In this document: one piece after another, positions 13,411 to 19,284 of the stretch
Numbering within the stretch: position 1 is the first letter of the stretch
How the letters are laid out: every line of letters starts with the position of its first letter
From: a virus
DNA length: 36,833 nucleotides
Reading direction: 5' to 3' (one strand)
IMG/VR virus record: IMGVR_UViG_3300034120_000261
Coordinates: 1-36,833 of that record
Translations under genes and position numbers: made by a program
The notes under the pieces: model-generated
Told to the model about the DNA's origin: nothing
Seen by the model: only the letters and a program-made list of their open reading frames with translations
Database searches by the model: none

Positions 13411-14061
13411 TCAGTCCTCGACAATAGAAGTTAGATGCCCAATCCGGCCCCTAACACCTATTTTACCGACTTCGTTAAGAATGTCACGGGGCAAGAACTT
13501 ATAGAAGCCATGCTCCATGTCGAACACCTTTCCACCGTCCCACTGCTCGTGAAAGAACGCCTCTATATGCTCCAACGTCTCCAACATCTGCGGGATTACG
13601 TTGTAGTCGAACGAGTAGAGCCGAGTCATCAGCATTCCGTCCGTCCCAACGTAGTCCAATGGGTAGCCTGTACGCCTAGCCTGGGCAAACGTCGCTTTGT
13701 TCGCAACGTGAGCCTCTATGTTGAAGTGCTCGGTTAGCGTGTACCGACCGGAAATCTTGAAAACGTGACTGTATCGGTTTGGGATGTCGTGCAGGATGCT
13801 TATCGTTGTGTGCAACTCGATAGCGTTCTTAATATACGCAACGTCTCGGTTTGTTTTGCGAACGTTTTGAATGAACTGCGATCCGTAGTGTTTTACCGTC
13901 GCCCGAGGGAATATCACATTCTGATGCTCGAAACTGGATTCCAACACCCAGATTGACGCAATCGGACACGCTCGGTGAATGCTCTCAATCGTTTGTTGTG
14001 TCTCGTACAACCGTTGAGCATCGCCGTTGATCGCAGAAGTTACGATAAACAAAATCACCAT
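13411..14061 (-). CDS. Putative glycosyltransferase-like protein
   Basis: 216 residues, MVILFIVTSAINGDAQRLYETQQTI (start only). The N-terminal VILFIVTSAI strand followed by an ETQQTIESIHRACP helix and IWVLESS is a Rossmann-like opening seen in small glycosyltransferases. VFKISGRYTLTEHF holds the K-x-S-G-R-Y signature, and YVGTDGMLMTRLYS and VFDMEHGFYKFLP follow. No clear DxD is present, so the catalytic assignment is weaker than for the neighbour. Overlaps the DxD glycosyltransferase gene by 7 bp, so the two are probably made together and may act on the same substrate. Confidence 0.55.
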   Translation of the reverse strand: MVILFIVTSAINGDAQRLYETQQTIESIHRACPIASIWVLESSFEHQNVIFPRATVKHYGSQFIQNVRKTNRDVAYIKNAIELHTTISILHDIPNRYSHVFKISGRYTLTEHFNIEAHVANKATFAQARRTGYPLDYVGTDGMLMTRLYSFDYNVIPQMLETLEHIEAFFHEQWDGGKVFDMEHGFYKFLPRDILNEVGKIGVRGRIGHLTSIVED

Positions 14062-14660
14062 TTACCTCGCGTTGATTTCCACTCCTGCCGAGCAAACACC
14101 ATCTCCCCGGAATACGGGAGGCCAGCAAAGTGATCCGGCAGAAAGAAGTGACTGGGCCAGATTGTAAGGTCGCGGTACTGGTTGTTCACCCAGGTACTCG
14201 TTAACCGTGTCGGACCACAGAACTGCCATGCCATCAGTTCTCCAGGTTCGTCGTGCATCAGGTCATCCACTATCTGACCGATGAACGGATGCCCAGGAAT
14301 TGCACCTACTGCGCCGTTGGACAGCAACCCAGGTCTAAGAAGCTCCGACTCCCACGAACACCACACATCCGGCTCTAACATCCACTCAGGAATGGCCCTA
14401 GAAGGCTCAGAATCAGCGTCTAGCGCGATTCCGCCGTGTTCGTAGAGTATCTCCCAGCGCATACAGTCTGCAACGCCACAAAGCTCTGTTTTCCAGAAGT
14501 GCTTCATGTGCTTGGCAAGCCTCCAACCTTTCGATAGGTCGGAGTTGCCCCACAGGTTTACTTCAAAGTCAGGGTTGAGGTTCTTCCACTTTTGGATGGT
14601 TTGCAGTGGCGCTTTGGTTTCGTCACCGACCCAGATGAAGTGCAGTATTTTCGGAATCAT
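14055..14660 (-). CDS. Glycosyltransferase with DxD motif (Gly_transf_sug / GT32-like)
   Basis: 201 residues. MIPKILHFIWVGD at the start, then WKNLNPDFEVNLWG, then CMRWEILYEHGGIALDADSEP, with the DxD at residues 81-83. This is the exact order of the sugar-binding region family that includes OCH1-like enzymes (IPKIIHQIW, W...NPDYE..LW, D..R..iLy.yGGiYlDaD). It transfers a sugar from a nucleotide sugar with a divalent metal. The later GHPFIGQIVDDL and GPTRLTSTW fit the rest of the domain. Substrate unknown; DNA bases or host surface polysaccharide are both possible. Confidence 0.8.
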   Translation of the reverse strand: MIPKILHFIWVGDETKAPLQTIQKWKNLNPDFEVNLWGNSDLSKGWRLAKHMKHFWKTELCGVADCMRWEILYEHGGIALDADSEPSRAIPEWMLEPDVWCSWESELLRPGLLSNGAVGAIPGHPFIGQIVDDLMHDEPGELMAWQFCGPTRLTSTWVNNQYRDLTIWPSHFFLPDHFAGLPYSGEMVFARQEWKSTRGKW

Positions 14661-14811
14661 CTAGTTTGATCTTGTATGCGGTTAGGCGAGCGGTTGCAGC
14701 GATTTGGACGCACAGTTCAAGCGCTTCTGTCGTTCGCTTCTTCAGCATCGCATCGTGCATCTGCTTCATCATCCTCTGCATCTCTAGATACCCTTCCACC
14801 CAGTCGATCAT
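14623..14811 (-). CDS. Small helical protein
   Basis: 62 residues from MIDWVEGYLEMQRMMKQMHD; longer in-frame starts lie deep within the preceding gene. Mostly helix: AMLKKRTTEALELCVQIAATARL, then TAYKIKLDDS. The first 95 bp overlap the 3' end of the 131-residue gene in another frame and the last 38 bp overlap the glycosyltransferase gene. The sequence looks like a genuine amphipathic helix protein. No function assigned. Confidence 0.6.
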   Translation of the reverse strand: MIDWVEGYLEMQRMMKQMHDAMLKKRTTEALELCVQIAATARLTAYKIKLDDSENTALHLGR

Positions 14812-15112
14812 ATTGTCTTTTCCAGAGTTTGTGGTTGATTCGGAATGTTCTACGGTCGATTGCTTTGAACGGGACATTGGAATTACTGGTGTCATTCATC
14901 ACCTCAATCAGTTTTCTACGGTAGTGACCAGGGTCAATGTTCAGCAGGTCAAAGTATCCGTCTGATGTGTCTGTTAACAAGAAGTCGAACGCTGATGCAG
15001 ATTCCGGCTGTAGCTGTAAGTCTTTCTTACCAATTGGAGTGTGCATTGTGTCACGCACAGCCAGACTTACAACAGCGGATAGTAGTCGTATTTCAGGCTC
15101 TGCTGATCGCAT
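14717..15112 (-). CDS. Hypothetical protein with overprinted acidic tail
   Basis: 131 residues from MRSAEPEIRLLSAVVSL. Contains ESASAFDFLLTDTSDGYFDLLNIDPGHYR, then KLIEVMNDTS and FKAIDRRTFRINHKLW; this middle looks like a folded domain of phage type that I cannot name. Residues 101-131 (SRDAEDDEADAR and beyond) are of low complexity and lie in the 95 bp shared with the next gene. Start overlaps the antiterminator stop by 20 bp. Confidence 0.6.
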   Translation of the reverse strand: MRSAEPEIRLLSAVVSLAVRDTMHTPIGKKDLQLQPESASAFDFLLTDTSDGYFDLLNIDPGHYRRKLIEVMNDTSNSNVPFKAIDRRTFRINHKLWKRQYDRLGGRVSRDAEDDEADARCDAEEANDRSA

Positions 15113-15368
15113 CTTTCGCCCGTGTGATTGCGCGGTTGATCCAGGTCGGAGGCATGGCAAGCTCGGCAGATACGAAATAGATGCTCTGCTTCGGCCATTG
15201 AACGTAAACAGCTTTGACAGCCTGTCGGACTTCCTCCGGTAGCGTTCTAATCGTCTGGTCGATCAGTTTCGCATCCATCCTGTCCACTGGCTCCAGCTTG
15301 TTGATCCAGCCAGCCCAGTTCACAAGCCGATCCTCTGTAGTGCCTAAACCATGCTTTTCCGCAGTCAT
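15093..15368 (-). CDS. Q-like antitermination protein candidate
   Basis: 91 residues from MTAEKHGLGTTEDRLVNWAGW. TEDRLVNWAGWINK, a hydrophilic linker, then DAKLIDQTIRTLPEEVRQAVKAVYV, a PKQSIYFVSAELAMPPTWINRAITRAKDAI end. This is the organisation of the small sigma-region-4-like Q/ArpU-type antiterminators (W..W, D....v..LP...r.av...Y, HTH near the C-terminus). It would allow RNA polymerase to read through to the late genes to its left. Position between the early/middle operon and virion genes agrees. Its first 122 bp overlap the zinc-ribbon gene in another frame. Confidence 0.65.
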   Translation of the reverse strand: MTAEKHGLGTTEDRLVNWAGWINKLEPVDRMDAKLIDQTIRTLPEEVRQAVKAVYVQWPKQSIYFVSAELAMPPTWINRAITRAKDAISRA

Positions 15369-15459
15369 GACAAAAATGAACCTCCGCAACGTGGTTGTCT
15401 TTGATTGTTTCGGTGTAGCCTTCCAGCCCACCGCATTTAGAACAGGTGTCTTTACGCAT
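15247..15459 (-). CDS. Small zinc-ribbon protein
   Basis: 70 residues starting at an ATG with GGAGAAGA just upstream, overlapping the previous stop by 8 bp. Cys6-x2-Cys9 (CSKC) and Cys30-x2-Cys33 (CHDC) form a compact zinc ribbon. The antiterminator gene begins exactly at the last knuckle, so residues 34-70, which look unstructured, are encoded wholly within the overlap. It probably binds nucleic acid or RNA polymerase. Function is not established. Confidence 0.65.
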   Translation of the reverse strand: MRKDTCSKCGGLEGYTETIKDNHVAEVHFCHDCGKAWFRHYRGSACELGWLDQQAGASGQDGCETDRPDD

Positions 15460-15892
15460 TCTTCTCCTTTAGCTTTGCTTCGATAGATTGTGTGTAATGA
15501 ACCACCTCATCTGGCGACAAAAACATGGTGCGCCCGTCGCTACGGTTGCCTCCAAGTATGCTGTGTCCTGTCACCCTCTCCCAATCGTCCTCGATCTCCT
15601 GATCCGTCAGCCCGACCCATTGGCGCGGTGCTGCGGGTGGGGTGGTGTAGAGCATCGTGCCAACAGGCAGTGCATCAATATCCTCTTGCTGATAGTCGAT
15701 GCTGTGTTTTTCGTCGGACGAAATTCCTTCGCAAACCCACGCCACCGGCTTCTCACCCTGCTCGATGGCAGCGCGGAGATTGTCCATCGCTGCATCAATC
15801 TCACCCGGCAGAGCGATAGCGTTCTCTCCGATGCTAAGTTGGTTGATTTGCTCCAGCACTTCCAGCGCCTGTCGCATTACCTCGATGCTCAT
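15452..15892 (-). CDS. Conserved hypothetical protein
   Basis: 146 residues from MSIEVMRQALEVLEQI; the ATG at 15892 has GGAGG at good spacing, better than the GTG four codons upstream. Features: helical N-terminus, GEKPVAWVCEGI, LPVGTMLYTTPPAAPRQWVGLTDQEI and YTQSIEAKLKEKNA. The PVAW...LYTTPPA(A)PR.WVGLTD.E pattern is typical of small hypothetical proteins in betaproteobacterial and other phages. Function unknown. Confidence 0.7.
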   Translation of the reverse strand: MSIEVMRQALEVLEQINQLSIGENAIALPGEIDAAMDNLRAAIEQGEKPVAWVCEGISSDEKHSIDYQQEDIDALPVGTMLYTTPPAAPRQWVGLTDQEIEDDWERVTGHSILGGNRSDGRTMFLSPDEVVHYTQSIEAKLKEKNA

Positions 15893-16020
15893 CTCCGCCT
15901 CCACAAAAACCGCAACGTCAGACCATTAACAAAGTTCCGCTTGAACCGCGTCTCCGGTGCCCAGATCACATAGCCGATGATGATTCCGACTGCGTAGCCG
16001 ATGAAGAAGGCTTCGGTCAT
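15889..16020 (-). CDS. Single-span membrane protein (43 aa)
   Basis: 43 residues, MTEAFFIGYAVGIIIGYVIW followed by a basic tail ending RFLWRRR. One transmembrane helix with the positive end inside. Coupled by ATGA overlaps to both neighbours (start in the stop of the 77-residue gene; stop in the start of the 146-residue gene). Function unknown; small early membrane proteins sometimes protect against superinfection. Confidence 0.65.
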   Translation of the reverse strand: MTEAFFIGYAVGIIIGYVIWAPETRFKRNFVNGLTLRFLWRRR

Positions 16021-16250
16021 ACCTCCCCCTTCAGCACTTTGGCTGCGTGCAAGTAGTAGTTGTACTGCCCTCCAGATCGCTCGTGCAGGCGCTCTAGGAT
16101 CAGCACACATCGATTGAGTTCGGCTGCGGCGACAAGGGCGGCGAAGCGTTCAATTTCGGTAATTCCCCAGCGGTGAGGCTCTGTCCATCCATCTCCACTT
16201 CGCAACAGTCCAGCCTCCCGCGCCATGCGGATAATGTCGTCTCGGTTCAT
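16017..16250 (-). CDS. Conserved small phage protein
   Basis: 77 residues from MNRDDIIRMAREAGLL, preceded by GGGAGC. Helical: TEIERFAALVAAAELNRCVLILERLHE. This combination (R..IIRMAREAG, ..lerFaalVAAAE) is very common in small phage proteins of Burkholderiales-like hosts. No function is known. Confidence 0.7.
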   Translation of the reverse strand: MNRDDIIRMAREAGLLRSGDGWTEPHRWGITEIERFAALVAAAELNRCVLILERLHERSGGQYNYYLHAAKVLKGEV

Positions 16251-16251
16251 C

Positions 16252-16512
16252 TTATTTAGCTCCCAGGTTAATTCGTAAAATCTCGATCCGTTTTGCATGG
16301 CTAGGTGATCCACGCCACTTATCCCTAATAATCCACTTCCGACACTTACACTCGTCTTGTGCAAACACGATACTCAGGTCTTGCACATACTTGTTGACGT
16401 GCCGCAGGAATACTTTCCTCCTACAGTCAGACAAACCTGCTTGGTGACTGAGGTTGATCGCAATGACTCGCAAGTCATCCTCTAGCTCATCAACAATCTC
16501 AGACGGACTCAA
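16252..16512 (-). CDS. Hypothetical protein
   Basis: 86 residues, start TTG overlapping the upstream stop (TTGA) with GGGAGAG close by. Sequence MSPSEIVDELEDDLRVIAI, LSDCRRKVFLRHVNKY, DECKCRKWIIRDKW. Four cysteines but no paired CxxC. Not recognised. Supported by the tight packing and by absence of another frame. Confidence 0.5.
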   Translation of the reverse strand: MSPSEIVDELEDDLRVIAINLSHQAGLSDCRRKVFLRHVNKYVQDLSIVFAQDECKCRKWIIRDKWRGSPSHAKRIEILRINLGAK

Positions 16513-16808
16513 CTCAACTCTCCCGCCAGGAATCTCAACTCAACGATCCGAGCACATTCGCGTAGTTTCGATACGTTGGTTCGCTTCATTACCTCGATTG
16601 CAACAGCGATAAACGTCTCCAACTCTGCACGCTCGTCGTCTCCCCAACCGATTAGCTCGGCAACACATTGTTGCAATCGCTCGTCTTTCAGCTTTGCAAC
16701 ACGCTCGACAACGTATTCCAGGTCATCCCTGTTGAGTGCTGCTCTGTTCTGAATGATTTCCTTCATCCTGTTTGCCTGTTCTGCGACGAAACCTGCATCC
16801 GGTTTCAT
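16509..16808 (-). CDS. Hypothetical helical protein
   Basis: 99 residues, MKPDAGFVAEQANRMKEI, predicted helices throughout (DDLEYVVERVAKLKDERL, AELETFIAVAIEVMKR, LRECARIVELRFL). ATGA overlap with the zinc-finger gene before it. Not recognised; early/middle operon position suggests a replication or host-takeover accessory. Confidence 0.6.
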   Translation of the reverse strand: MKPDAGFVAEQANRMKEIIQNRAALNRDDLEYVVERVAKLKDERLQQCVAELIGWGDDERAELETFIAVAIEVMKRTNVSKLRECARIVELRFLAGELS

Positions 16809-16993
16809 CGCTCCAGCTTCCCGTTTTCGTTGCCACCATCGACCTCTAGCAAGTCAACAGGAACCTCGTATGTGCTCCAGCGGTGCCCACAATCGGAACA
16901 ATCCCGCAGCCGCCATTTGTATCCGAACCTAGTGTCTTTCCGACTTTCTTTGACCTTCGAGTTCCATCCCCCACAACTCGTGCAAGCAGACAT
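16805..16993 (-). CDS. Small zinc-ribbon protein, NrdR-like finger
   Basis: 62 residues from MSACTSCGGWNSKV, with GAGG upstream of the ATG. Cys4-x2-Cys7 and Cys32-x2-Cys35 (DCSDCGHRWST) make a zinc ribbon of the kind at the start of NrdR and in small phage transcription factors. Between the pairs are basic residues (KESRKD, YKWRLR). It follows the helicase-loader-like gene and may bind DNA or act as a regulator. Confidence 0.65.
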   Translation of the reverse strand: MSACTSCGGWNSKVKESRKDTRFGYKWRLRDCSDCGHRWSTYEVPVDLLEVDGGNENGKLER

Positions 16994-17358
16994 CACAACC
17001 TCACTTTTTTGCTCTCTAGCATCTCTTTCATCTGTTTAAGAATCGCTTTGCCTTCCTCGGTGACGTGCTTCGGCGCTGGCAACGACACGGTTTGACGCTG
17101 CTCGACACGATCAAAGTCGCGGCACATCCCCATAAACTCCGACAAACTGGGAGGCCAATCGCGCCCAAGGCTCGGCAGGTTGTCGATAACCTTGCGGATA
17201 ACTTCAGGCTTTGTCTTGCGGAGAAACGTCTCCCACGCTTCGTTCGCAGCCATGATGCCGTTGTCGTCCTCCATGTACATCGCTTTCACCTTCTGGTTTC
17301 CGTACATCACCGAAAAGTGAAGCATCATGCGTTCAGCGTATGGAAAGCGGGATGGCAT
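16993..17358 (-). CDS. Replication protein P-like / helicase loader candidate
   Basis: 121 residues from MPSRFPYAERMMLHFSV; GGAG seven bases before this ATG favours it over nearby ATGs. The block IMAANEAWETFLRKTKPEVIRKVIDN, then LPSLGRDWPPSLSEFMGMCRDF recalls the C-terminal half of phage replication P/helicase-loader proteins (W...L......I..A......YPPsl.eF...c). Directly after a DUF1376 replication protein, the arrangement of O and P genes in lambdoid phages. Shorter than lambda P, so it may be only a core. Confidence 0.6.
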   Translation of the reverse strand: MPSRFPYAERMMLHFSVMYGNQKVKAMYMEDDNGIMAANEAWETFLRKTKPEVIRKVIDNLPSLGRDWPPSLSEFMGMCRDFDRVEQRQTVSLPAPKHVTEEGKAILKQMKEMLESKKVRL

Positions 17359-18070
17359 TGGCATACTCCATGTCGATAAAGTCATCTTGACCGCTCCCAG
17401 TCCCGTAAATCAGTTCAGACTTTCGGTCATTTTTAGCTTGCTGTGTATTGGTGGAAACCCTAGTGTTGCGAACCCAGTTGCGCCACGTCGCCAGCCAATC
17501 GGCCTTCAACCCCTTGCTTCCAGGCTGCGCGATCCAATAGTCGCGGAACGCATCGAACGTCTCACGCGGGTTTAGCTCTGGACGCTTCTTGCGACACCAT
17601 TGCTCCCACTCGTCCGGCATCTCCTGAAGATCAAAGCGCGTTGAGCGCGGTTGCTTTTCTTTTATATGGTTACTGGTTACTGGTTCTTGGTTATTGGTTA
17701 GTTGAACATCTGTTGGCTGTGTGTTCGACACTTGTTCAACAGGTGTTGAACTTGTGTTGGTCCTGTGTTCAGCAGATGCTTTGCCAGCCTTGCTTCTTTT
17801 GTTGATTAGCTCCTTGTACTCCTTGATTTCAGCGTCGCAGCGGGTGTGGTGCCAGCGCCCATCTTCGAGCCTGAAGAACGATACAAGGATAAGGTGAACG
17901 GTTTTTTCGTCAGTCCCAAGCTGGAAAGCGAGGGCTTCTATGTCGTCTGGAAGTGGGCGCTCACGGTCGTAGTACATCCAGATCAGGCGCAGGTACGCCA
18001 TCGACTGAGCATCTGTCAGCCTAGCGGTCGCCTTGACGAAATCACCGATGTGGTGATGGTAGTAATGCAC
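17333..18070 (-). CDS. DUF1376 replication initiation protein (O-like)
   Basis: 245 residues. The GTG at 18070 is preferred to TTG at 18076 because GGAG lies eight bases upstream and the protein then starts MHYYHHHIGDF, the usual opening. The DUF1376 domain covers about residues 1-95 (LTDAQSMAYLRLIWMYYDRERPLP, V..IL..FF). A Ser/Thr/Gln-rich linker follows, then a C-terminal domain with FDAFRDYWIAQPGSKGLKADW and WRNWVRN. Proteins of this build are thought to bind the origin and load the replicative helicase with the P-like partner encoded next. No helicase or polymerase gene is visible, so host replication enzymes are probably used. Confidence 0.8.
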   Translation of the reverse strand: MHYYHHHIGDFVKATARLTDAQSMAYLRLIWMYYDRERPLPDDIEALAFQLGTDEKTVHLILVSFFRLEDGRWHHTRCDAEIKEYKELINKRSKAGKASAEHRTNTSSTPVEQVSNTQPTDVQLTNNQEPVTSNHIKEKQPRSTRFDLQEMPDEWEQWCRKKRPELNPRETFDAFRDYWIAQPGSKGLKADWLATWRNWVRNTRVSTNTQQAKNDRKSELIYGTGSGQDDFIDMEYANAIPLSIR

Positions 18071-18227
18071 GAACAATCTCCATCGGTGCTGGCCTATCCG
18101 GTGAGAATTCCGGCAGGTCGCACCCAGGACGGGTTAGAAACGGTCAGATAGACCAGCCCGATAAAGACTGTTCCGCTGACCTGCTATGCGCTTCTCACGG
18201 CGCAGAACGATCATACGAAAACAAAGT
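18071..18227. other. 157-bp leader upstream of replication genes
   Basis: No convincing gene lies between the hairpin and the GTG of the DUF1376 gene. A 26-codon frame (18134-18214) has no ribosome site. A frame encoding FIGLVYLTVSNPSW has no start codon and could be a remnant. The stretch may hold a promoter for replication genes, but I cannot point to a good -35/-10 pair. Confidence 0.4.
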
Positions 18228-18262
18228 TTGCCTGTAAAGCCTTACACCAACCTTACAGGCAA
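18228..18262 (-). terminator. Hairpin between secreted peptide and replication genes
   Basis: TTGCCTGTAA (18228-18237) is the exact reverse complement of TTACAGGCAA (18253-18262), with a 15-base loop. On the minus strand the stem is followed by ACTTTGTTTTC, a broken T-run. It starts six bases after the peptide stop codon. It is probably a weak terminator or an attenuator. An operator is the alternative. Confidence 0.5.
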
Positions 18263-18267
18263 CCCTG

Positions 18268-18417
18268 CTAGAAACAATTGGTATTGCAATTCCCCCCGAA
18301 ACAACAGGTAGTGCAAGTCACCATCCTGCCGTTGATTGTGTATGTGTGCGTGCTGCAAGCAGCGTAAGCAACACTCGCAACAAGTGAGAACAACAGACCT
18401 ACTGCTACTTTCTTCAT
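18268..18417 (-). CDS. Secreted six-cysteine mini-protein
   Basis: 49 residues from MKKVAVGLLFSLVASVAYA, preceded by GAGGTAAAC. A textbook Sec signal peptide: two Lys, a hydrophobic core, and an A-Y-A cleavage site. The predicted mature part is about 30 residues (ACSTHTYTINGRMVT start) with six cysteines, including TTCC and GNCNTNCF at the end, suited to three disulphides. It should reach the periplasm of the host. No family name known to me. It could act on an envelope target, for example superinfection exclusion, but that is speculation. Confidence 0.7.
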   Translation of the reverse strand: MKKVAVGLLFSLVASVAYAACSTHTYTINGRMVTCTTCCFGGNCNTNCF

Positions 18418-18419
18418 GT

Positions 18420-18704
18420 TTACCTCGCTTTGATAAGACCACTCTGAACCAACTGCACTAAAGTTTTTCTGAACGCATCCTCCCACGCTTCTCTACGCTC
18501 CTCTCCTGACATCTTCGCCCCCTGGTCGATGGCAAAATGGCAGTGCTGACAGAGTGCTGCAACGAAGCAATCGTGCGCTTTCATCCCCATCCCCTTTCCG
18601 TATGCACCCCAGTTCGCATGTGCGGCTTGTGTCTGACCGTCTAGACCGCATCGCTGACAAGATAGAGAGGCGACCGCCTTCAACCACGCTTTGCTGCGAA
18701 ACAT
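18420..18704 (-). CDS. YbcO-like putative nuclease (DUF1364)
   Basis: 94 residues: MFRSKAWLKAVASLSCQRCG, HANWGAYGKGMGMKAHD, VAALCQHCHFAIDQGAKMS, then a helical end (REAWEDAFRKTLVQLVQ). R-S-K/x-..., C-x2-C, H-A-N/H..., K..D....LC..CH..iD is the DUF1364 pattern of the lambdoid Rap-region nuclease YbcO, an HNH-like fold with a zinc site. It likely acts on recombination or replication intermediates along with NinB. Confidence 0.8.
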   Translation of the reverse strand: MFRSKAWLKAVASLSCQRCGLDGQTQAAHANWGAYGKGMGMKAHDCFVAALCQHCHFAIDQGAKMSGEERREAWEDAFRKTLVQLVQSGLIKAR

Positions 18705-18955
18705 CGCTTCATCTCCTCCTCTAACTCCCGTCTAGCTGGCATCCCTCTGGCCTTCTCTACCTGCTCCAGATGCTCCCTGCGTTTCCTAAGAGGCCAGCGT
18801 AAAACCGTCTGAGCCTCGCAATAGAGCGCGTACTCTCTCGACTGTAGACCTACGGTGCCAGTAGGGAGGCTGATGAGTCGTGCGTTGTCGTGTCGGCGTC
18901 CACACGCAAAACAGACATCTCGTCCGTCATCGTCAACCCGTGATTCGTCGCCCAT
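18680..18955 (-). CDS. Small protein with CxxC motif, overlapping ninB
   Basis: 91 residues, MGDESRVDDDGRDVCFACG. One CFAC pair and a later Cys; then LISLPTGTVGLQS, YALYCEAQTVLRWPLRKRREHLE and RGMPARRELEEEMKR. The basic C-terminal half is helical. The first 106 bp are shared with the end of ninB in another frame; GAAGG eight bases upstream supports initiation. A genuine conserved look (LRWPLRKRREHLEQVE..RG) makes it likely real; function unknown. Confidence 0.6.
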   Translation of the reverse strand: MGDESRVDDDGRDVCFACGRRHDNARLISLPTGTVGLQSREYALYCEAQTVLRWPLRKRREHLEQVEKARGMPARRELEEEMKRCFAAKRG

Positions 18956-19284
18956 GCAAACACCTTCTCAACGTAGTCTGAAAACTGACCCTTTGTAAGC
19001 CCTGTAGTCGTCGGCTCCTGCTCGACAATCTGACCGTTCGGAAGCTCTACAACCCTCCCAGGTAGATAGCGAGCCTTGAAGTAGCTGTGCCAAATATCGG
19101 GCGAGTGCTCCTTACCCTGCGGCCTGATCTGCTCGCTGATCGCTGTTAGCGTGGCCCAATAGAACGAGTTCTGAGCGCTTGTTCGGTTGGGTGGCTGGAT
19201 AGATACCACCCACCCAGCTTTAGCGCGTTGCACGGCTTCCAGTGCGCGTTTTCTGGCAGTTTCGTTGGCTAGCGTGTAGATCAC
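18850..19284 (-). CDS. ninB: NinB recombination protein
   Basis: 144 residues. Matches the NinB/Orf family: ETARKRALEAVQRAKAGWVVSIQPPNRT, SAQNSFYWATLTAISEQI, DIWHSYFKARYLPGRVVELPNGQ, STTGLTKGQFSDYVEKVFAWA in pattern (here PTTTGLTKGQFSDYVE). Lambda NinB binds single-stranded DNA and replaces RecFOR functions in phage recombination. The core ends near residue 115; the last 30 residues lie in the overlap with the next gene. Co-transcribed with the regulator and nuclease-like genes upstream by short overlaps. Confidence 0.88.
   Translation of the reverse strand: MIYTLANETARKRALEAVQRAKAGWVVSIQPPNRTSAQNSFYWATLTAISEQIRPQGKEHSPDIWHSYFKARYLPGRVVELPNGQIVEQEPTTTGLTKGQFSDYVEKVFAWATNHGLTMTDEMSVLRVDADTTTHDSSASLLAP

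Noticed and set aside
17644-17720. Short-period repeats (ggttactggttactggttcttggttattggtt type) that look like iterons of an origin
   Set aside because: They lie in the coding linker of the DUF1376 protein and encode its Asn/Thr-rich stretch. An origin within the O-like gene, as in lambda, remains possible, but the units are too irregular to claim.
18134-18214. 26-codon frame (MIVLRREKRIAGQ...) and a nearby startless frame encoding a hydrophobic stretch (FIGLVYLTVSNPSW) upstream of the replication genes
   Set aside because: No ribosome binding site for the first and no ATG/GTG/TTG for the second; may be a remnant of a lost membrane peptide.
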